64,000 bases of DNA from Acidimicrobiia bacterium (GTDB taxonomy: Bacteria > Acidobacteriota > Vicinamibacteria > Vicinamibacterales > CAVVIG01). The DNA lies in the NCBI GenBank assembly GCA_016871175.1, contig VFZL01000018.1, forward strand, positions 20,144-84,143. Reading direction: 5' to 3'. Below are positions 12,724 to 22,707 of this stretch, piece by piece. Positions within the stretch are counted from its first letter, which is position 1; each line of letters starts with the position of its first letter. The translations under genes and the position numbers were made by a program. The notes under the pieces were generated by a model. It worked only from the letters and a program-made list of their open reading frames with translations, did not search any database and was not told the origin of the DNA.

Positions 12724-15443
12724 TGATTGGTCAGGACGGCTCTGTCACGCGCGGTCGAGTGGAAGAGCGCGTTGAACAGCATCGGGAACGTCGCGTGTGT
12801 CTGTGCGCGATGCTGGGGGCGGAGGCCGAAAAGGACGACGTGACCCGGTCGCACGTCGACCGAGACGACCGCCGCTCGTCCGATCATGAGCTCCTCGCCC
12901 TTGAGCCACCCGGAGGCAAGCACGTTACGCGTAGGGTAGCGCGCCACGACCGTGCTGCGATCGGCGGACAGGCCCTCCAGCGCGAAAAACGGGCTGTTGT
13001 CGTAGAAGCCGTAGGTGTCGGCGGCCATCCCGAAGCCGATGGGGTGCGTCGTGTCGACCTGCACGCGCAGGATCGAGCCCGGCGAGAAGTGTTGATCCCG
13101 GCGCATGTTTCGCTTGAGGTCCCGCACGGGCATCTGCATCTGGTCGATCACGAGGTCGCAGGCCGCACCCATGGCGATAAGCGTGCCGCCTTCGGCAACG
13201 AACCGATCGAGATTGTCGACGCCGATCGCGCCGATGCCGCCGCGATACTCGGGTCGCACTGACAGCGTATCGAAACCGTCGAGCATCTCGCGTGGCGCCT
13301 GATCAGGGAGGATGATCGCGTCGAACTGCTGCCGGAGCCCGCCCTCGCGAATCTCCTTGTTGTGAATCACCGTCACGCCGAATTCGTATCGTTCGAGCAC
13401 CCAGCGCGTCCACCCTTCGTCGATATTGCCTCCGGTCCAGGGCGAGTAGATTGCGACGCGGGGCGCGCGGACGCCGATCGGTGCTGGTGTGTCGCCGCTG
13501 GTCTCGGGTGGGGTGCCAGCGCTGACGAGGAGCCCGGTCTCCCGAGCGACCGTGTCGATGACCTCGCGTGACACGTTCTCGATCCTGACGCGCGTCCGTG
13601 ACGCAGCACCCGCTGCACCAGCCGGGGAGCGTGGCTCGAACGCCACGCGGGCCCCCGCCTTCAACAGGCGGTTCACCGCCAAGGCGGCGTCCGCACCGAC
13701 GTAGTCGACGACGTACTGGGATCCGTGACCGTTCACGCGACCGATCGGCAGGGGCAAGCCCTTGACGCGCGTGAGCTTGAGTCCATCTGGTAATGGCGCG
13801 CGCACGAACTGGACGTTCACGCCGAGCTTCATGCCGAGCGACCACGCCGTGACGTCGTACGGCGGCTCAGGCTGCGCCTCGGACGATCGTCGGACCTCCG
13901 GATACACCTGAGGTTCGAGTAGGTCTTTCGCATAACGCGCGAACACCTGTGACAGCGGGACGACGAATGTGCCGGCCGCGAACGACTTCTCCTCTACCTC
14001 GAATGGCGCGTCGGCGCGATGGATCTCCACGCCGCCGAGCATCATCCGATCGACGAGATGAGCGACCTCGTGCGAATCGTGTTGGCCTTCGACGGGGATC
14101 ACGACGGCGCGCACATCGCCCGGGCGTGCGTCTTCCACCGTGCTGCGGTTCACCTCGTAGATCTGCCGCAGCAGGGTCTCGCGCCGATCGGCGGCCGTCT
14201 CGAGCATGGCCATCGTCGTGATGAGCTGGTAATCGACGATGTCTCGCAGCGTCCATCGACCGCCGGTCCACGGGCGCGGATACTCCGTGCGTGCTAGGGT
14301 GTCGGTGGGCGGCATGAGCGGTGCGCTGTCGAATCGTGGCGGCGCCCGGGAGGGTTCAGGCGGACCGAGCCGGTCGCTCGGTGCGTGCAACTGGACCGTG
14401 GGCGCGGCGATCCGTACACTGGCGACCTCCGTGAGCAGACCGATCTGGTTGTGCCACCAGCCCGACCACGCCAGCGCCCCCTGCCAGAAGTTGGTGTACG
14501 TCGAGTTGTAGATGATGCCGGTCTTGCCTGCCGCCTCGAGCGCAGCGGCTTGAGACTGCCCCAAGATGCCGTTCCAGCGATAGATGAGCGGATGGACGTT
14601 CGGATTGATCGGATCGGTGGCCGGCATCACGAAGATCCGCGGCCCGGTCATCTGCATCTGGTGTGCGTCGAGCCAGACGACAGGGAACCAGTCGTGCCAC
14701 GCGAGCCGGGCCATGTACTCACTCTCCTTCTGCGTGAGCATGTACATGTCCCGGTTGTTGTCGTGTCCGCTGTAGGGGTGGTAGAGGTATGGGAGTGGGC
14801 TTCCTTCGTACGGCGTCCCGAGGTTCTTGTTGAACCAGTCGGTGATCATCATCTGACCGTCGGGATTGACGCTCGGAACGAGCAGGAAGATCACGTTGTC
14901 GAGAATCTTCTTGATGGACGGGGCGTCGCTCGTGGCGAGCTGATGGATCAGCTCGATCGACATCTGTGCTGGGCCGACTTCATCCGCGTGGATGCTGCAC
15001 GTCAAGAGCACCACGATCTTGCCCCGACGGAAGATGTCGTCGCGGTCGCGCGCCGCCGGCTCGCCGTCTTGGAAGTACAGCTTCCGCGCCAGCTGCTTGT
15101 GTCGGTCGAGGCCTCGAATCGTGTCCGCCGCGCTGATCTCCGCGACGATGAACGTGTTCCCGCCGTTGGTCTTGCCGAGCTCACGCAGGCGCACGCGGTC
15201 GGACCCGGCGGCCACGTGCTGCAGGTACTCGACCATCTGGTCCCAGCGCACGAGCTTGTTGTCCGTTCCGACCTTGAACCCGATAAACTGTTCGGGCGAT
15301 TGAACGCTCGCCGCGGCGCTGACTCGGTCGCCGCCCACAAGGGGGACGAGCGTGAGCGCCGCCAGCAGGGCGACGAGTAGGAAGGCGACCGAGGGTCCGG
15401 GGAGCCGTGCAGACCTCCGGCTCGCTGACGGGCGGCGTGTCAC
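12720..15443 (-). CDS. M14 family metallopeptidase (zinc carboxypeptidase-like), secreted
   Basis: LLTCSIHADEVGPAQMSIELIHQLA, SVNPDGQMM, N-terminal hydrophobic signal; GTG start at 15443 preferred over the longer ORF. Confidence 0.85.
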   Translation of the reverse strand: MTRRPSASRRSARLPGPSVAFLLVALLAALTLVPLVGGDRVSAAASVQSPEQFIGFKVGTDNKLVRWDQMVEYLQHVAAGSDRVRLRELGKTNGGNTFIVAEISAADTIRGLDRHKQLARKLYFQDGEPAARDRDDIFRRGKIVVLLTCSIHADEVGPAQMSIELIHQLATSDAPSIKKILDNVIFLLVPSVNPDGQMMITDWFNKNLGTPYEGSPLPYLYHPYSGHDNNRDMYMLTQKESEYMARLAWHDWFPVVWLDAHQMQMTGPRIFVMPATDPINPNVHPLIYRWNGILGQSQAAALEAAGKTGIIYNSTYTNFWQGALAWSGWWHNQIGLLTEVASVRIAAPTVQLHAPSDRLGPPEPSRAPPRFDSAPLMPPTDTLARTEYPRPWTGGRWTLRDIVDYQLITTMAMLETAADRRETLLRQIYEVNRSTVEDARPGDVRAVVIPVEGQHDSHEVAHLVDRMMLGGVEIHRADAPFEVEEKSFAAGTFVVPLSQVFARYAKDLLEPQVYPEVRRSSEAQPEPPYDVTAWSLGMKLGVNVQFVRAPLPDGLKLTRVKGLPLPIGRVNGHGSQYVVDYVGADAALAVNRLLKAGARVAFEPRSPAGAAGAASRTRVRIENVSREVIDTVARETGLLVSAGTPPETSGDTPAPIGVRAPRVAIYSPWTGGNIDEGWTRWVLERYEFGVTVIHNKEIREGGLRQQFDAIILPDQAPREMLDGFDTLSVRPEYRGGIGAIGVDNLDRFVAEGGTLIAMGAACDLVIDQMQMPVRDLKRNMRRDQHFSPGSILRVQVDTTHPIGFGMAADTYGFYDNSPFFALEGLSADRSTVVARYPTRNVLASGWLKGEELMIGRAAVVSVDVRPGHVVLFGLRPQHRAQTHATFPMLFNALFHSTARDRAVLTNQ

Positions 15444-15480
15444 ACCGCAAGGATAGGCTAGCGCCCTCCCGTACACAACC

Positions 15481-16680
15481 GTGGGAACCACCATGCGCAC
15501 CACTCCGATCCCCCCCCAGACGGCGGCCACCCGGATGGATGCCGTCCAATCGCCCATCATTCCGATTGTGGGGCGGCTAATCCGTGAAACGCCGGGCACG
15601 ATTTCCCTCGGTCAGGGCGTGGTGCACTATGGCCCCCCTCCGGCGGCGCTCAGTGCCGTTCGGGACCGTGCGTCCGATGGGCTCTTGAACCAGTATTGCG
15701 ACGGCGCCGGTTTGACCCCGCTCCTGGACCGCATCGGTCGCAAGCTCCACGAGGAGAACGGCATCGACGTGGCGGACGGTTTGGCGGTCATGGTCACGGC
15801 CGGCGCCAACATGGCGTTCATGCATGCCGTCCTCGCCGTGACCGCTCCCGGCGATGACATCATCGTGCCCGCGCCGTTCTACTTCAACCACGAGATGGCG
15901 ATTGGGATGGCTGGCTGTCGCACGGTTCCTGTGCGAACCGACGCCAGGTATCAGCTCGATCTCGACGCCATCCGTGCCGCCGTCACGCCTCGCACGCGAG
16001 CCGTCGTGACCGTGTCGCCGAACAACCCGAGCGGCGCTGTTCTCGGCGAGAGTTCGCTGCGCGCACTGAACCAGTGGTGTGGGGAACGCGGACTCTTTCA
16101 CATCAGCGACGAAACGTACGAGTACTTCACGTACGGCGATGCGCGGCACGTGTCGCCGGCGTCATTTGCCGGCGCGGCCGCGCATACGATCGCGATCTAC
16201 TCGCTCTCGAAGGCGTATGGCTTCGCCGGCTGGCGCATTGGCTACGTGGCGTATCCCCAGCGGCTCTTCTCGGCGATGATGAAGAGCCAGGACACGATTC
16301 TCATCTGTCCGACGATCGTCTCGCAGGTGGCGGCGCTCGCCGCAATGGAGGTCGGGCGCGCGTACTGCGAGCCACATGTCCGGGAGCTCGCTTCCATCCG
16401 CGACATCGTGCTCGGCGAGCTGTCCGCGCTCGCCCCGCTCGCACATGTGCCGGCAGCCGACGGCGCGTTCTACTGCCTCACGAAAGTCGAAACCACCGCG
16501 GATCCGGTCGCCGTCAACGAGCGGCTGATCAAACAGCACAGAGTGGCAGTGATTCCCGGCACTGCGTTCGGCATGACCGATGGCTGCTACTTCCGCGTCG
16601 CGTACGGGGCGCTGCAGAAAGCCACGGTCGAGGAAGGAATCGGGAGGCTCGTGCGGGGGTTGCGGGCTCTCTTGCGGTGA
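15481..16680 (+). CDS. PLP-dependent aminotransferase class I/II
   Basis: VSPNNPSGAVL, SLSKAYGFAGWRIGY PLP-lysine motif. Confidence 0.93.
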   Translation: MGTTMRTTPIPPQTAATRMDAVQSPIIPIVGRLIRETPGTISLGQGVVHYGPPPAALSAVRDRASDGLLNQYCDGAGLTPLLDRIGRKLHEENGIDVADGLAVMVTAGANMAFMHAVLAVTAPGDDIIVPAPFYFNHEMAIGMAGCRTVPVRTDARYQLDLDAIRAAVTPRTRAVVTVSPNNPSGAVLGESSLRALNQWCGERGLFHISDETYEYFTYGDARHVSPASFAGAAAHTIAIYSLSKAYGFAGWRIGYVAYPQRLFSAMMKSQDTILICPTIVSQVAALAAMEVGRAYCEPHVRELASIRDIVLGELSALAPLAHVPAADGAFYCLTKVETTADPVAVNERLIKQHRVAVIPGTAFGMTDGCYFRVAYGALQKATVEEGIGRLVRGLRALLR

Positions 16681-16723
16681 GGCCCGCCAGGCCTGGTGAG
16701 CCGGGTAGGCCACGCGACCCGCC

Positions 16724-18634
16724 CTACACATCCAGCTCCTGCGCTTCGTCGGCGCGTTCCATGATGAACCGGAACCGAGCGGACGCGTCCTTCCCCATCA
16801 GCTCGTTGATGACGCGATCGGTGGCGATTTGATCAGCCACCTCCACCCTCAACAGACGCCGCGTGCGCGGGTTGAGCGTGGTGTCCCAGAGCACCTTAGG
16901 CATCATCTCGCCGAGCCCCTTGAATCGCGTGATCTCCGGCGTCCCGCGACCGTTGCCACGTTGCTTCAGAATAGCTTCCTTGTGCGCATCGTCGAGCGCC
17001 CAGAAGGTTTCCTTGCCGATGTCGATGCGGTAGAGGGGCGGCTGCGCCAGGTACACCCTTCCACTCGCCATCAACTGCGGCAGATGGCGGTAGATGAACG
17101 TGAGGAGCAGTGTGGCGATGTGATTGCCGTCCGAGTCCGCGTCGGCCAGGATGATGATCTTCCCGTACCGCAGTTTATCGAGCTCGAAGTTCTTGCCGAG
17201 GCCGCAGCCAATCGCCGTCACGAGATCCGACAGCTCTTTGTTCTCGAGCACCTTGGCCAGCGACGCGCTCTCCGTGTTCAACACCTTCCCGCGCAGCGGC
17301 AGAATGGCTTGGCGCGCGCGATCGCGACCTTGCTTGGCCGACCCGCCCGCCGAGTCACCCTCGACGATGAAGAGCTCGCTGCCTTCGCTGGACGGATTCG
17401 TGCAGTCACTGAGCTTGCCCGGCAAGTTGAGTCGCGTTGACGTCGCGCTCTTGCGAGACACCTCGGCTTGCGCCGCACGGCTTGCCTCGCGCGCGCGCGC
17501 GGCGAGGATGATGCGCGCGACGATCGACTCGGCGACGCTGATGTTGTGATTGAGCCAATGCTCGAGGGCCGGCCGGATCACGCCGTCCACCGCTGAGACG
17601 AGCTCGGGGTTGTTCAGCCGATCCTTGGTCTGACCTTGGAACTGCGGCTCCTGAATGAAGAGGCTTAGGATGCCAGTCAGCCCTTCGCGAATGTCTTCGG
17701 CCGTGATCGTCACGCCCTTGGGCGACAGGCTGTGGGTCTCGATGAAGTTGCGAACGGCCTTGCCCAGACCGGCGCGCAGCCCGTTCTCGTGCGTGCCGCC
17801 CGATCCGGTGGGGATGCCGTTCACGTAGGACCGAAGGTGCTCGTCTGTGGCCTCGGTCCACTGCAGGGTGAGATCGAGGCGAAGGCCCTCGTCCTTTGAG
17901 AGCACGAACGGCGTCTCGTGGACGGCCTTGGCGCCACGTGCGGCCACGATGGCCTTCTGATAGTCGGCGATCCCTTCGGCGTGCTCGAAGACCGTCTTCG
18001 TCTTCGTGGTCTCGTCCTCGAAGACGACCTTCACGCCTTTGTGCAGGTAGCTCGCCACCTCCAGGCGCTCGCGGATGATCGCGGGGTCGAACTCGATCTT
18101 CGGGAAGATGGCGGCATCCGGATGGAAGTACACCGAGGTGCCGGTTCCGCGCGCCGGGCCGAGCTTCTTGAGCCCTGCGACCGGCTTGCCTTGCTTGAAG
18201 CGCATCTCCCACTGCGTGCCATCGCGCTTGACCGTCGCGATGAGCTCTTTCGACAGCGCGTTGACGACGCTCGCGCCGACGCCGTGCAGGCCGCCTGCCG
18301 TCTTGTAGTTGCCCGGCTCGAACTTCCCCCCGGCATGGAGCACGGTGAAGATGACCTCCAGCGCGCTCTGTTTGGTCTTCGGGTGCTTGTCGACCGGGAT
18401 CCCGCGGCCGTCGTCCTCGACCGTGATGGATGAGCCATCCGTGTGCAGAGTGACCCGTATGTTCGAGGCGTAGCCGTTCATCGCCTCGTCGATCGCGTTG
18501 TCCAGGATTTCCCAGACCAGGTGGTGGAGACCGGCTGAGCCGACGCCGCCGATATACATGCCCGGCCGCTTGCGGACCGGCTCCAACCCTTCGAGAACCG
18601 TGATGTCTTTCGCCGTGTAGGTGGCGGAGGCCAT
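16724..18634 (-). CDS. parE: DNA topoisomerase IV subunit B
   Basis: GHKL ATPase motifs, EGDSAGGSAKQGRDR, ADADSDGNHIATLLL (ParE-type DADSDG); start MASATYTAKDITVLEGLEPVRKRPGMYIGG. Confidence 0.92.
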   Translation of the reverse strand: MASATYTAKDITVLEGLEPVRKRPGMYIGGVGSAGLHHLVWEILDNAIDEAMNGYASNIRVTLHTDGSSITVEDDGRGIPVDKHPKTKQSALEVIFTVLHAGGKFEPGNYKTAGGLHGVGASVVNALSKELIATVKRDGTQWEMRFKQGKPVAGLKKLGPARGTGTSVYFHPDAAIFPKIEFDPAIIRERLEVASYLHKGVKVVFEDETTKTKTVFEHAEGIADYQKAIVAARGAKAVHETPFVLSKDEGLRLDLTLQWTEATDEHLRSYVNGIPTGSGGTHENGLRAGLGKAVRNFIETHSLSPKGVTITAEDIREGLTGILSLFIQEPQFQGQTKDRLNNPELVSAVDGVIRPALEHWLNHNISVAESIVARIILAARAREASRAAQAEVSRKSATSTRLNLPGKLSDCTNPSSEGSELFIVEGDSAGGSAKQGRDRARQAILPLRGKVLNTESASLAKVLENKELSDLVTAIGCGLGKNFELDKLRYGKIIILADADSDGNHIATLLLTFIYRHLPQLMASGRVYLAQPPLYRIDIGKETFWALDDAHKEAILKQRGNGRGTPEITRFKGLGEMMPKVLWDTTLNPRTRRLLRVEVADQIATDRVINELMGKDASARFRFIMERADEAQELDV

Positions 18635-18679
18635 GTGTAATAATCGCGCCTTCGGGTTCAGGCCAGGACCTGGATCGAG

Positions 18680-21496
18680 ATGTCGCGCACCTGGTTCGTA
18701 TGCTTGACGATTGTAGCGGCATTCGTTGCGCCGCTCACTGCCGCCGCCCCCCCGGGGACCGTGCTGGCCCCGGTGCCCGCTCCGGCGCTCGCGGTGGCGC
18801 GTACGCTCGGACTCGAACCTTCCACCGATCGCGTTCGATTCCTCCCTGACTTCGTCCGCCTGCTTCACATCGGATCGGACGAGAGGATGGCGCTGCTCGA
18901 GCAGTTGCGTCGTCAGGCGCCGGCGGCGCCGTCGGCGGGCGACACAGTCGTCGTGCCCTTGGACGCGGAGCGCTGGAGCACCGCCGTCTTCAAGCGATCC
19001 GTGTCGCTCGACCAGCTACTCGTCACGATCGTGACGGATCGACGCGCGGCGCTCCTCGCGACAGGTCTCTCGAGCCTCGACGACGACATACTCGCGTACG
19101 TGGCTCAGGCACCCTCGCTCGTGACCGATCTCTATGAGCGCGGGTCCGCCCCGTTTGCCGCCTTCGCCTCTGCTCTTCGTGTGCGAGACGGGCGCATCGT
19201 CACGCCCGGTCGCGAATCCGATCGCGAAGTGTGGGAGGCGGTGATCGGTGCGCCGGTGGGCGCCCCGGATCGCTTTATTCGTCAGATGTTCCTGCCGCCG
19301 ACCGGAGGGCGACTCGCGTACCTGTTCGGCACGGTCGCCTCGGTGGAACCACCGACGACTCGATTCGTGCTCGGTCCGGACACCCGCGACGCCGCGGCTC
19401 GCATCGAGCGCTTGCGCGCGCTCGCCACGGCCACTGGCTCGCTGTACGGTGAATGGAAGCTCGACTCGTTTCCCTTCACTCGACCACTCCACGACTTTGC
19501 GCTGCTGCTCACGAGGCTGCGGGTCAGCGGCGAGGGGAGGCCGCTGGCCCCCGCCGACCGCGCGTTCTGGAGTGAGGTGTGGTCCGTGTCGGGGCCTGAG
19601 GCGAGTCCGGCTGCCGCGTCGGGGCGGCCGAGTGGAGAGGTCGACGCAGCCTGGCTGACCGAACTGGCGGGCAGCGGCAACATGTTCGAGCGCGGCGATC
19701 GGGTCGATCAGCTGTCGTTTGCTCAACGCGTATTCGGGTCCGAGGCCGAGTCGGCACGAAGCGACGCCATCTTGGCAGTCCGCGCGTTTCCACGCCAGAA
19801 GATGTTGATGCTGACCCTGGAGCGCATGGGGCTTCGAGCCCCCTCGCTCTACGCGTTCGTGTCGCAGCGGGCCAGCAGCCTGGAGGTCCACGATACCAAC
19901 CGTGGCTACTGGGTGATGGCCCAGCTCCAGTCGGCGCTCGCGCTCGTCTCGAAAATGACGCTGAGCGGTTCGCTGGACCGACGCGTATCGGAGTCGTTGA
20001 TCCGATCGCTGTTCGCGGTCCCGCTGACCGACCAGCGCTACGGGGGTGGGATGGCACGATGGATCGAGCGGGAGCTCGCGCCTCGGCTTCCGTCCTCGAC
20101 GGACCTCGATACCAGCGTCTTGATGGCGTTGGCCGGTCCCTCGCCCGGCGCCCATGCGCCCCGGGTGGAGTGGGAAGGGGAGCGTTATCGCCTCGATTTC
20201 TCGGCCGCCGAACTGAGGCGTCTGCACGTGGTACGCGAGCGACAGGGCGGACCGACGCTCGACCTGGCGACCACATTGGAGCACGTGGCAACCGCGCTCG
20301 GTCGCAGCTCCCTCGATCAGGACGACGTCGTTGCCGCGCAGCGTCGACTCCAGCACGTGCTGAACGTGCGGGCCGCCGAACTTCAGATATCGCTCACGGC
20401 GGCTGATGTGGCGGCCTCGGGAATCAGTGCGCCGAGGCCCCTGCGCGAATCAGTTGAGATAATTGTGGCGGATCTGGATCAGGCGATTCGCGCCCACGAT
20501 CCGCGTCGCGCCAGCCGAGAGGCGTCCGTTCTTCACGAGCTGGTCGACATCACGACGGGGGAAGCGCTCCTTGATCTCGCGTACGCCGTCGACCTCGGCG
20601 ATCCTGACGGGCCTGTGCTGCTCAGTCGCAACGGCGCCCTGCGACACGACTTCGGCTTCGGTCGGCTCGACACCAACACGCGCAACCGACTCCCGTGGGC
20701 GGTGCCGAGACAGGACTTTCAACCCGGCGTGGCCTGGCACGTGACCGGGTCGGCCCTCGGTCTGGACGTCGCACTCGCGCGCCTCGCGCTCACGCGCCTC
20801 AATTCCGATCGATTGGGCGCGGTGCCGCGGATCCCGTCGATTGATCGCGACGGCTTTGCGATCGGGCTGGCCTTGATGAGAACTGGCGATCTTCGCGACG
20901 ACGCGCGCGACGCAATCGCCGCGGCGTTGGCGCGCGGCGGCAGACGTGTTGAAGCGGCCGCGGCGGATGCCCAGCAGCTCGAGCGTTTTGCGACCACGCT
21001 GAGATTCGACGGTCTGAGGCGCCGCTCCCTGCGGTTCATGGCGACCGACGCTTCGTCACGCCTGGCTGAGCAGTTCTCGCTCACCGAGCTCGTACAGCTC
21101 GGCGGGGGTCCGCCCCCCAGCCAGCTCGCGCCCTGGGGCTCAATGGCCCTGCCGTTGTCGGGCTGTCTGTGCACCCAGGTCGTGCTTCCATCGGCGTGGC
21201 CGCTGCTGATTGGCCGACCACAGCTCTCCCTGGCGGCCGCCTCCGTCTCGGATCTGAACATCCGCATCGCCGCCGCCCTGAGCGAGCTCCGACTACCTGC
21301 CCGGCTCGCGAAGCCAGTGTTGGCGGCGGCGATCCAAGATTTCATTGAAGACGCGTCCCCACTGGATGGGGGAGACTGGTGGGCGCTCTCGAGGGCGGCA
21401 CGAACGCTCTCGCGCGAGCGCGTCGAGGACTACGTCGCGGCCGCAGCGTCGGTGGGCGGCGTGCTGGTGCCAGACGAGGACAACAGGGAGCCGTAG
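18680..21496 (+). CDS. Hypothetical secreted protein, 938 aa
   Basis: Long ORF with N-terminal signal (MSRTWFVCLTIVAAFVAPLTAAAPPG), consistent codon usage, followed directly by VWA genes. Confidence 0.75.
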   Translation: MSRTWFVCLTIVAAFVAPLTAAAPPGTVLAPVPAPALAVARTLGLEPSTDRVRFLPDFVRLLHIGSDERMALLEQLRRQAPAAPSAGDTVVVPLDAERWSTAVFKRSVSLDQLLVTIVTDRRAALLATGLSSLDDDILAYVAQAPSLVTDLYERGSAPFAAFASALRVRDGRIVTPGRESDREVWEAVIGAPVGAPDRFIRQMFLPPTGGRLAYLFGTVASVEPPTTRFVLGPDTRDAAARIERLRALATATGSLYGEWKLDSFPFTRPLHDFALLLTRLRVSGEGRPLAPADRAFWSEVWSVSGPEASPAAASGRPSGEVDAAWLTELAGSGNMFERGDRVDQLSFAQRVFGSEAESARSDAILAVRAFPRQKMLMLTLERMGLRAPSLYAFVSQRASSLEVHDTNRGYWVMAQLQSALALVSKMTLSGSLDRRVSESLIRSLFAVPLTDQRYGGGMARWIERELAPRLPSSTDLDTSVLMALAGPSPGAHAPRVEWEGERYRLDFSAAELRRLHVVRERQGGPTLDLATTLEHVATALGRSSLDQDDVVAAQRRLQHVLNVRAAELQISLTAADVAASGISAPRPLRESVEIIVADLDQAIRAHDPRRASREASVLHELVDITTGEALLDLAYAVDLGDPDGPVLLSRNGALRHDFGFGRLDTNTRNRLPWAVPRQDFQPGVAWHVTGSALGLDVALARLALTRLNSDRLGAVPRIPSIDRDGFAIGLALMRTGDLRDDARDAIAAALARGGRRVEAAAADAQQLERFATTLRFDGLRRRSLRFMATDASSRLAEQFSLTELVQLGGGPPPSQLAPWGSMALPLSGCLCTQVVLPSAWPLLIGRPQLSLAAASVSDLNIRIAAALSELRLPARLAKPVLAAAIQDFIEDASPLDGGDWWALSRAARTLSRERVEDYVAAAASVGGVLVPDEDNREP

Positions 21497-21500
21497 ACAC

Positions 21501-22706
21501 GTGACGAATGGGCGATGGGCAGCAGTCACAGCGGTGGCGCTCGCGCTCGGCGTGTCGCCGTCGGCGCAGTCCCCGGTGACCGCTCCGTCCCCGGATGGCC
21601 TGCCGAGTCCGGCCGCCGCGGCGCCCGTCTCGACGCCCAGGATTCAGATCCTGTCACCTGACACGTCGCAGTTCGTCAGCGGCTCTACGCGGGTACGCGC
21701 CACCGTGCAACCGTCGGATGGCGTCACCGGCGTGGCGTTCTACATCGACGGCCGTCAGGTCTGTGAGTTCGGTGCGGCGCCCTTCGAGTGCGAGTGGGAC
21801 GCAGGCCGCGACGTCGTCGCTCACCAAGTGCGGGTGGTCGCGACACTCGAGGGCGGCGGCCGAGTGGTGCGGACGCTTCGGACGAAGGGCCTCGCGTATG
21901 CGGACAGAGTCGAGGTGGACGCTGTCCAAGTCACCGTGACTGTCACCAACGACAAAGGGAAGTTCGTCCCAGGAATCCCTCAGCAGTCGTTCCGGGTCTA
22001 CGAGGATGGGCAGCTGCAGACCATCGGTTACTTCGCCTCCGAGGATGTCCCGCTCGAGCTCGTCGTCGCCGTGGACATCAGCGGCAGCATGACGGCGGCG
22101 ATGCCGCGATTGAAGCGCACGGTCCGCAACTTCCTGGAGGCAGTGCCCATCGGCAATCAGGTAACGCTGCTCGGCTTCAACGATTCCGTGTTCACGCTGA
22201 CGCGCCGATCGACCGATCCTGCCGAACGCGTGCGCGCGGTGGATCGTCTGGCGCCCTGGGGGGCGACGGCGCTCTATGACGTCATCATCCGCGGCATCGA
22301 GATGCTCGGCCGGCAGACCGGTCGCCGTGCTCTGGTGGTGTTCACCGACGGCGAGGATCAGGGGAGTCACGTCACGTTGGACGACGTGGAGCGTCGGCTG
22401 CAGGCGAGAGATGTGACGTTGTACATGATTGGACAGGGCCGCGGCGTCACGCACGACTACCTGCGAAAGGTCATGCAGCGACTGACGGTCCCGACAGGCG
22501 GTCGCGTGTTCACCACCGACAACATCGACGCCTTGCAGGGCGCCTTCGAAGAGTTGCTCGACGAGCTGTCGAATCAGTACCTCATCGGGTATCAGCCCGC
22601 CTACACCATGCGGGATGATGCGTGGCACGAGATCAGGGTCGAGATCGAGGGCCAACCGCTCAATATCCGTGCGCGACAGGGGTATCGCGCCATGCCACAG
22701 AAGTGA
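21501..22706 (+). CDS. VWA domain-containing protein (VWFA-related Acidobacterial type)
   Basis: MIDAS-like DISGSMTAAMPRLKR; N-terminal Ig-like segment; GTG start VTNGRWAAV. Confidence 0.85.
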   Translation: MTNGRWAAVTAVALALGVSPSAQSPVTAPSPDGLPSPAAAAPVSTPRIQILSPDTSQFVSGSTRVRATVQPSDGVTGVAFYIDGRQVCEFGAAPFECEWDAGRDVVAHQVRVVATLEGGGRVVRTLRTKGLAYADRVEVDAVQVTVTVTNDKGKFVPGIPQQSFRVYEDGQLQTIGYFASEDVPLELVVAVDISGSMTAAMPRLKRTVRNFLEAVPIGNQVTLLGFNDSVFTLTRRSTDPAERVRAVDRLAPWGATALYDVIIRGIEMLGRQTGRRALVVFTDGEDQGSHVTLDDVERRLQARDVTLYMIGQGRGVTHDYLRKVMQRLTVPTGGRVFTTDNIDALQGAFEELLDELSNQYLIGYQPAYTMRDDAWHEIRVEIEGQPLNIRARQGYRAMPQK

Positions 22707-22707
22707 C

